Of a stretch of 64,000 nt of DNA, positions 59,894 through 64,000 are shown piece by piece; position 1 is the first letter of the stretch, and each line of letters opens with the position of its first letter. The stretch is from contig NZ_JAHNZT010000003.1 in assembly GCF_019039035.1 (NCBI RefSeq), forward strand, positions 124,001 to 188,000, written 5' to 3'. Origin of the DNA: Citreicoccus inhibens (GTDB lineage Bacteria > Myxococcota > Myxococcia > Myxococcales > Myxococcaceae). The translations under genes were made by a program, and so were the position numbers. The notes beneath the pieces are model-generated. The model saw nothing but the letters and a program-made list of their open reading frames with translations, was not told the DNA's origin and did not search any database.

Positions 59894-60646
59894 ATGGTGC
59901 TTCCCATCCGATTCGTCCTGATGCGCCCGCGCAACGCGGAGAACCTTGGCGCCGCCGCCCGCGCGCTGAAGAACTGCGGCCTGGCGGACTGGGCCTGGGT
60001 GACGCCCGAGGCGGAGGACCTCGCGCCTGCTCGTCGCCTCGCGGTCCACGCAGAGGACGTGCTCGAGGGCGTGAAGCGCCCGGACTCGCTGGAGGCGGCC
60101 GTCTCCGACTGCGTCTGGGTGGTGGGCACCAGCTCTCGCAAGGTGGAGGGCAAGCGGCGGATGTCGCCTCGCGCGGTGGGTGAGGAGTTGGTGGCCCGCG
60201 CGGCGCAGGGCCCCGTGGCGCTCGTCTTCGGGGATGAGCGCAGCGGCCTCACCAACGCGGAGGTCGAGCGCTGTCATGACCTGTCCGCCGTGCCCACCGC
60301 CCCCGAGCAGCCGTCCATCAACCTGGCGCAGGCCGTGCTCCTGTACGCGTACGAGGTCCGGATGGCCGTGCTGGAGCAGTCCGCGCCTCCGCCGGGTCCC
60401 CTGCCCGTCGCCGCCACGGACGCGGAGCTGGCGCGCGTGGAGGAGACCCTGGAGACCCTGCTGACGTCCGGTGGCTTCCTCGTCGATGCACACCCAGGCC
60501 GCACCGCCGTGCGTGACCTGCTCGCGCCCCTGCGCCGCTCCCGGCTCACGCGCCACGAAGCTCGCTTGTGGCTGTCCGCGCTGCACACGGTGCGCAAGCG
60601 CTTCCCCTCGCCCATCGCCGTGCGGACAGACGAGAGCGAGGACTGA
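59894..60646 (+). CDS. trmJ: tRNA (cytidine/uridine-2'-O-)-methyltransferase, TrmJ/SpoU family
   Basis: The 250-residue SPOUT-fold enzyme methylates the 2'-OH of a tRNA nucleotide (position 32 in E. coli TrmJ) with S-adenosylmethionine. Three motifs of the family are present: RPRNAENLGAAARALKNCG (about 10-28), LVFGDERSGLTNAEVERC (about 112-129) and PSINLAQAVLLYAYEV (about 138-153). A C-terminal helical extension (about 170-250) matches TrmJ rather than TrmL. ATG 59894 opens the conserved N-terminal strand. Confidence 0.88.
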   Translation: MVLPIRFVLMRPRNAENLGAAARALKNCGLADWAWVTPEAEDLAPARRLAVHAEDVLEGVKRPDSLEAAVSDCVWVVGTSSRKVEGKRRMSPRAVGEELVARAAQGPVALVFGDERSGLTNAEVERCHDLSAVPTAPEQPSINLAQAVLLYAYEVRMAVLEQSAPPPGPLPVAATDAELARVEETLETLLTSGGFLVDAHPGRTAVRDLLAPLRRSRLTRHEARLWLSALHTVRKRFPSPIAVRTDESED

Positions 60647-60746
60647 CGGCCACGGCAGGGGCCCGGCGAGCGTTCCTCCTCGCGGCGTCCTGGAAGCCAG
60701 CCAGCCCGAGCGGCGCGGGCTCTCGTCGCGCTCGCGCGTGCGCAGC

Positions 60747-62717
60747 ATGTCGCGCATGACCTCCGAGAAGACGAAGTTCACGCGCCCGGTGGGGACCGAC
60801 TATCCCCCCATCTCCGACTATGCCTTCGTGAGCGATTGCCACTCGCTCGGCTTGGTGGCTCGGGACGGAACGTGGGAGTGGCTGTGCTTCCACGCGTTCG
60901 ACGCCAGCCCCGTCTTCGCCTGCATGCTCGACCGGGAGCAGGGGGGCTTCTTCCGCATCGCGCCCGTGGGCGAGGCGCGCGTGTCCCGCCGCTACCTGCC
61001 GGACACGAACATCCTGGAGACGCGCTTCGTCACCGACACCGGCGTACTTACCGTGACGGACTGCCTGCCGTGCTGGGAGGACGAGCGCCAGCCCGGGAAG
61101 TTCGTCATCTCGAATCCCCGACACCTGCTCATCCGCCTGGTGCGCTGCGAGCAGGGCGAGGTGGAAGTGGCGCTGACATTCTCGCCTCGCTTCGACTTCG
61201 GTCGCACCACGCCGTTCCTCCATCGGCTGGCGGAGGACCTCGCGGTCATCTTCGGCGGCTCGGACTCGCTGTTGCTCCAAAGCAACCTGGGCCCGCTCGT
61301 TTCGGACGCGAAGGGCGGCGCGGACTCGCGCACGGTGCTCAAGGCGGGCGACGCGCGCGCGGTGGCGCTCACCTGGAGACACCCCCAGGACATGAAGGCC
61401 GAGCGGCTGGAGGCCGATGACCTGCGCACGCGGGTGGAGCGGACCGCTGACTTCTGGCGCTCCTGGGCGGGGCGCTGCACCTACGAGGGACCGCACCGGG
61501 ACGTGGTGGTGCGAAGCCTGTTGGTGCTCAAGGGCCTGACGTACGCGGAGACAGGCGCCGTCATCGCCGCGGGCACCACGTCGCTGCCCGAGGAGATCGG
61601 CGGCGTGCGCAACTGGGACTATCGCTTCAGCTGGCTGCGCGACTCGTCGGCGCTGCTGTGGGCGCTCGGCGCGTTCGGCTACGAGGACGAGGCCCGAGAC
61701 TTCGCGCGGTTCCTGCTGCGCACCACGGCGGGCCGCACCGACGAACTCCAGATTCTCTACGGCATCAACGGCGAGCGACTGCTCCAGGAGACGAACCTCG
61801 GGTTCCTGGAGGGCTATCGAGGCAGCAAGCCCGTGCGCACCGGCAACGGCGCGTTCGATCAATTCCAGATGGACACCTACGGGGAGCTCATCGGGCTGAT
61901 GTTCTTCCTCGTGAAGCGGCTGGGCCTCACGTACTCGGTCCAGCAAGCCAACCCCATCAGCCGCTACTGGATGGAGTTCATCCGGCAGGTGGCCGACACC
62001 GCGGCGCGCCGCTGGAAGGAGCCGGACGACGGCATCTGGGAGACGCGCGGCGGGCGGCAGCACTTCGTGTTCTCCAAGCTGATGGCGTGGGTGGCGTTGG
62101 ATCGCGCCATCCAGCTCTTCGAGCCCGTGCCGGAGATTCCCGCCGACCTGACCGGCTGGAGCCGCGCTCGAGACGAGCTGCGCCAGGCCATCGAGACGCG
62201 CGGCGTGGACCCGAAGACCGGCGCCTTCATGCAGTCCTTCGGCAGCACGGCCCTGGACGCCTCGGCGCTCCAGGTGATGCTCACGGGCTTCCTGCCACCG
62301 GACGACCGCCGCGTGCGCGCCACGGTGGAGCGCATCGACGCGGAGCTGACCCGCGACGGCCATGTGTACCGCTACCTCGACCGCAAGGACGGACTGCCGG
62401 GCGGAGAAGGCACGTTCGTGTTCTGCACGCTGTGGCTCACGAGCTGCTTCGCGCTCAGCGGAGAGGTGGAGCGCGCCGAGGAGCGGCTCGGCCAGGTGCT
62501 GTCCTACGTCAACGACCTGGGGCTCTTGTCCGAGGAGATCGACCCGGAGCGCCAGGAGGTGCTGGGCAACATGCCGCAGGCCTTCAGCCACGTGGGCCTC
62601 ATCCACGCCATCGTCGCCATCGAGCAGGCGCGGGTCGCCCAGAAGCAAGGCACCACCGTGGGCGTGTCCCCCGTCCACCAGGAGGCCATGGAGGAGCCCG
62701 CCCCCGAGTCCCCGTGA
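60747..62717 (+). CDS. Glycoside hydrolase family 15 protein (glucoamylase/trehalase-like)
   Basis: The 656-residue cytoplasmic enzyme has the GH15 two-domain layout. The N-terminal beta domain starts with PISDYAFVSDCHSLGLVARD. The (alpha/alpha)6 catalytic domain has GVRNWDYRFSWLRDSS (about 288-303), MDTYGELIGLMFFL and the C-terminal LLSEEIDPERQEVLGNMPQA and FSHVGLIHA. These are the usual substrate-binding and catalytic-acid regions. Bacterial relatives act on trehalose or malto-oligosaccharides; the substrate here cannot be fixed. No signal peptide. Start MSRMTSEK at 60747; ATG 60756 is also possible. Confidence 0.9.
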   Translation: MSRMTSEKTKFTRPVGTDYPPISDYAFVSDCHSLGLVARDGTWEWLCFHAFDASPVFACMLDREQGGFFRIAPVGEARVSRRYLPDTNILETRFVTDTGVLTVTDCLPCWEDERQPGKFVISNPRHLLIRLVRCEQGEVEVALTFSPRFDFGRTTPFLHRLAEDLAVIFGGSDSLLLQSNLGPLVSDAKGGADSRTVLKAGDARAVALTWRHPQDMKAERLEADDLRTRVERTADFWRSWAGRCTYEGPHRDVVVRSLLVLKGLTYAETGAVIAAGTTSLPEEIGGVRNWDYRFSWLRDSSALLWALGAFGYEDEARDFARFLLRTTAGRTDELQILYGINGERLLQETNLGFLEGYRGSKPVRTGNGAFDQFQMDTYGELIGLMFFLVKRLGLTYSVQQANPISRYWMEFIRQVADTAARRWKEPDDGIWETRGGRQHFVFSKLMAWVALDRAIQLFEPVPEIPADLTGWSRARDELRQAIETRGVDPKTGAFMQSFGSTALDASALQVMLTGFLPPDDRRVRATVERIDAELTRDGHVYRYLDRKDGLPGGEGTFVFCTLWLTSCFALSGEVERAEERLGQVLSYVNDLGLLSEEIDPERQEVLGNMPQAFSHVGLIHAIVAIEQARVAQKQGTTVGVSPVHQEAMEEPAPESP

Positions 62718-62780
62718 GCGGGAGCCGGACACGTCATTGTCCAGCGCCCGGCCACCGGGGCGGGTATGGTGCCGCCCGCC

Positions 62781-63581
62781 ATGTCTCGCAAACCCGAAAA
62801 GCCGAAGCCCCCTCGCGTGAGCCGTTGGGAGGGCCGGGAGAAGCCCGACTGGCTGTCACGCGCGCTGGCGCGGGCCGGCGCGCTGCCCCAAGCGGAGGCC
62901 GAGGCCGCCATCCAGGCCGGTCGAGTGACGGTCAACGGCCGCGTGGTGCGCATGCACCTGGCCCCGGTGCCGCCGGGCGCCGTGTTGCGCCTGGACGGCA
63001 AGCCCGTGTCGACCGAGGCGCCCACGCACGTGCTCGCGTTCCACAAGCCCGCGGGCGTGCTGTCCTCCACCGTGAGGCAGCACCGCGTGGGCACCGTCTT
63101 CGAGCTGCTGCTGCCCCAGCTCCCGGACGAACTCACCGGCTTCACGTGGCACGCGGTGGGCCGGCTCGACGTGGACACCACCGGGCTTTTGCTCTTCACC
63201 AACGATGACAAGTTGGTGGCCCACGCCACCTCGCCGGACTCGCACCTGCCCAAGCGCTACGTGGCCACCGTCTTCGGCGTCGCGGATGACGCGAAGGTGG
63301 AGCCGCTGCGTCAGGGCATGGCGCTGGATGATGGCCCCGCGCGCCCGGCCGAGGTGCGCGTGAGGGATGCGCGCACCGTCGAGGTCAGCATCACCGAGGG
63401 CCGGCACCACCAGGTGAAGCGGATGCTCGGCGCCGTGGGCCTGCCCACCCAGGCGCTCCGGCGCGAGGCCGTGGGGAGCATCGAGTTGCAGGACATCCCC
63501 GAGGGCGGCTTCCGGCTGCTGACGGAGGCCGAGGTGCGCGAGGGCCTGCGGTACGCGGGGCGGGAGCGAAGCGAGCCCTGA
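62781..63581 (+). CDS. Pseudouridine synthase, RsuA/RluB/E/F family
   Basis: The 266-residue enzyme isomerises uridine in rRNA. An N-terminal S4 RNA-binding domain (about 20-75, LSRALARAGALPQAEAEAAI and GRVTVNGRVV) precedes the catalytic domain. The latter carries the motif GRLDVDTTGLLLFTNDD, whose first Asp is the nucleophile, and later GRHHQVKRMLGAVGLPTQAL. ATG 62781 is preferred to an ORF start five codons earlier. Whether the target is 16S or 23S rRNA cannot be told. Confidence 0.9.
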   Translation: MSRKPEKPKPPRVSRWEGREKPDWLSRALARAGALPQAEAEAAIQAGRVTVNGRVVRMHLAPVPPGAVLRLDGKPVSTEAPTHVLAFHKPAGVLSSTVRQHRVGTVFELLLPQLPDELTGFTWHAVGRLDVDTTGLLLFTNDDKLVAHATSPDSHLPKRYVATVFGVADDAKVEPLRQGMALDDGPARPAEVRVRDARTVEVSITEGRHHQVKRMLGAVGLPTQALRREAVGSIELQDIPEGGFRLLTEAEVREGLRYAGRERSEP

Positions 63582-63634
63582 GCGCTTCGCACGAAGTCTT
63601 CTAAGCCGAGGGTGGCTCGCATAGGGTGCCCGGC

Positions 63635-64000
63635 ATGGCGGACTTCGATCTCGTGGTGATGGGCTCTGGCCCCGCGGGTGAATGGGGCGCGGTACAGGCG
63701 GCGTTGCAGGGCAAGCGCGTGGCGGTGGTGGAGCGCGAGCCCGTGCTGGGCGGAACCGCGGCCAACACCGGCACCCTGCCCTCCAAGACGCTCCGGGAGA
63801 CGGCGCTCCACCTCTCGGGGTTCCGGGCCCGCGGCCTCTACAGCGTGGAGGCCACGCTCCGGCACGAGGCCACCGTGTCCGACTTCCTCTACCGGGAGCG
63901 GCGCGTGAAGCTCACCGAGCGCGAGCGCATCGCCCAGAACCTCCAGCGGCACGGCGTGACGCTGTTCCAGGGCGTGGCCTCGCTGGTGGATGCGCACACC
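63635..64000 (+). CDS. Soluble pyridine nucleotide transhydrogenase-like flavoprotein (3' end outside window)
   Basis: The first 122 residues of an FAD-dependent disulfide-reductase-fold protein. The FAD-binding Rossmann motif GSGPAGEWGAV is followed by the glutamate at the end of RVAVVE. GTLPSKTLRETALHLSGF is characteristic of SthA (UdhA), the NAD(P) transhydrogenase. The redox cysteine pair of lipoamide dehydrogenases is absent: the position reads GGTAANTGTLPSK. The gene runs off the window end. ATG 63635 starts a normal N-terminus. Confidence 0.82.
   Translation, partial: MADFDLVVMGSGPAGEWGAVQAALQGKRVAVVEREPVLGGTAANTGTLPSKTLRETALHLSGFRARGLYSVEATLRHEATVSDFLYRERRVKLTERERIAQNLQRHGVTLFQGVASLVDAHT

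Overview
This 64 kb window is very GC-rich DNA (around 70 % by eye), with tightly packed genes, GTG/TTG starts and many Pro/Ala/Gly-rich proteins. Gene content points to a predatory myxobacterium of the Myxococcaceae/Archangiaceae type: a Rho with a disordered arginine/glutamine-rich head, many TPR and FHA proteins, peptidase-MA proteins, LVIVD proteins, and above all a chromosomal non-flagellar type III secretion system (T3SS) without a secretin. No rRNA, tRNA, CRISPR array, insertion sequence or phage gene was recognised.

Layout. 1-9011 (+): the end of an SppA peptidase, rho, then a co-directional run of B-box membrane protein, DUF4129, DUF4350, MoxR ATPase and DUF58, four of them joined by short overlaps. 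8989-22133: mixed-strand housekeeping and envelope genes: pyrophosphatase, SpoIIM-like protein, a TPR/peptidase-MA lipoprotein, a degenerate 5'-nucleotidase lipoprotein, an unknown membrane protein, a transporter-HEAT-cyclic-nucleotide fusion, an RDD protein, a small outer-membrane barrel, a TPR lipoprotein and a double-FHA tail-anchored protein.

22452-44299 (all -): a 22 kb T3SS locus. It carries the export gate (SctR, S, T, U, V), ATPase complex (SctN, L, O), C-ring (SctQ), inner ring lipoprotein (SctJ), inner-rod-like SctI and SctP-like length control. It also has two flagellum-flavoured parts (FliO-like, FliG-like), an FlhX-like partial SctU, three SycD/LcrH-type TPR chaperones and a FliA-like sigma factor. 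No SctC secretin or standard SctD was found. Inside lies a tandem triplication of a 73-residue protein whose C-terminal helix resembles T3SS needle subunits. Each copy, a further needle-like gene and one possible substrate gene are preceded by a match to a sigma-28 type promoter, the class a FliA-like sigma factor would read. Together these suggest a self-contained regulon: early export machinery, then sigma-controlled filament or substrate genes.

44574-52443 (+): a secreted small protein with a strong terminator, then an operon of GbsR/MarR regulator, ABC ATPase, two FtsX-type permeases, a LolA-like periplasmic carrier and an outer-membrane barrel. A 17-bp-arm palindrome lies over its putative promoter. 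This looks like a dedicated inner-to-outer-membrane lipid or lipoprotein export route.

52531-64000: a low-complexity coiled-coil protein, an LVIVD lipoprotein, a 1165-residue peptidase-MA/TolB/barrel protein, a DUF2892-like membrane protein, TrmJ, a GH15 glycoside hydrolase, an RsuA/RluB pseudouridine synthase, and the start of a soluble transhydrogenase-like flavoprotein cut by the window end.

All function calls come from reading motifs and gene order; no database search was run.
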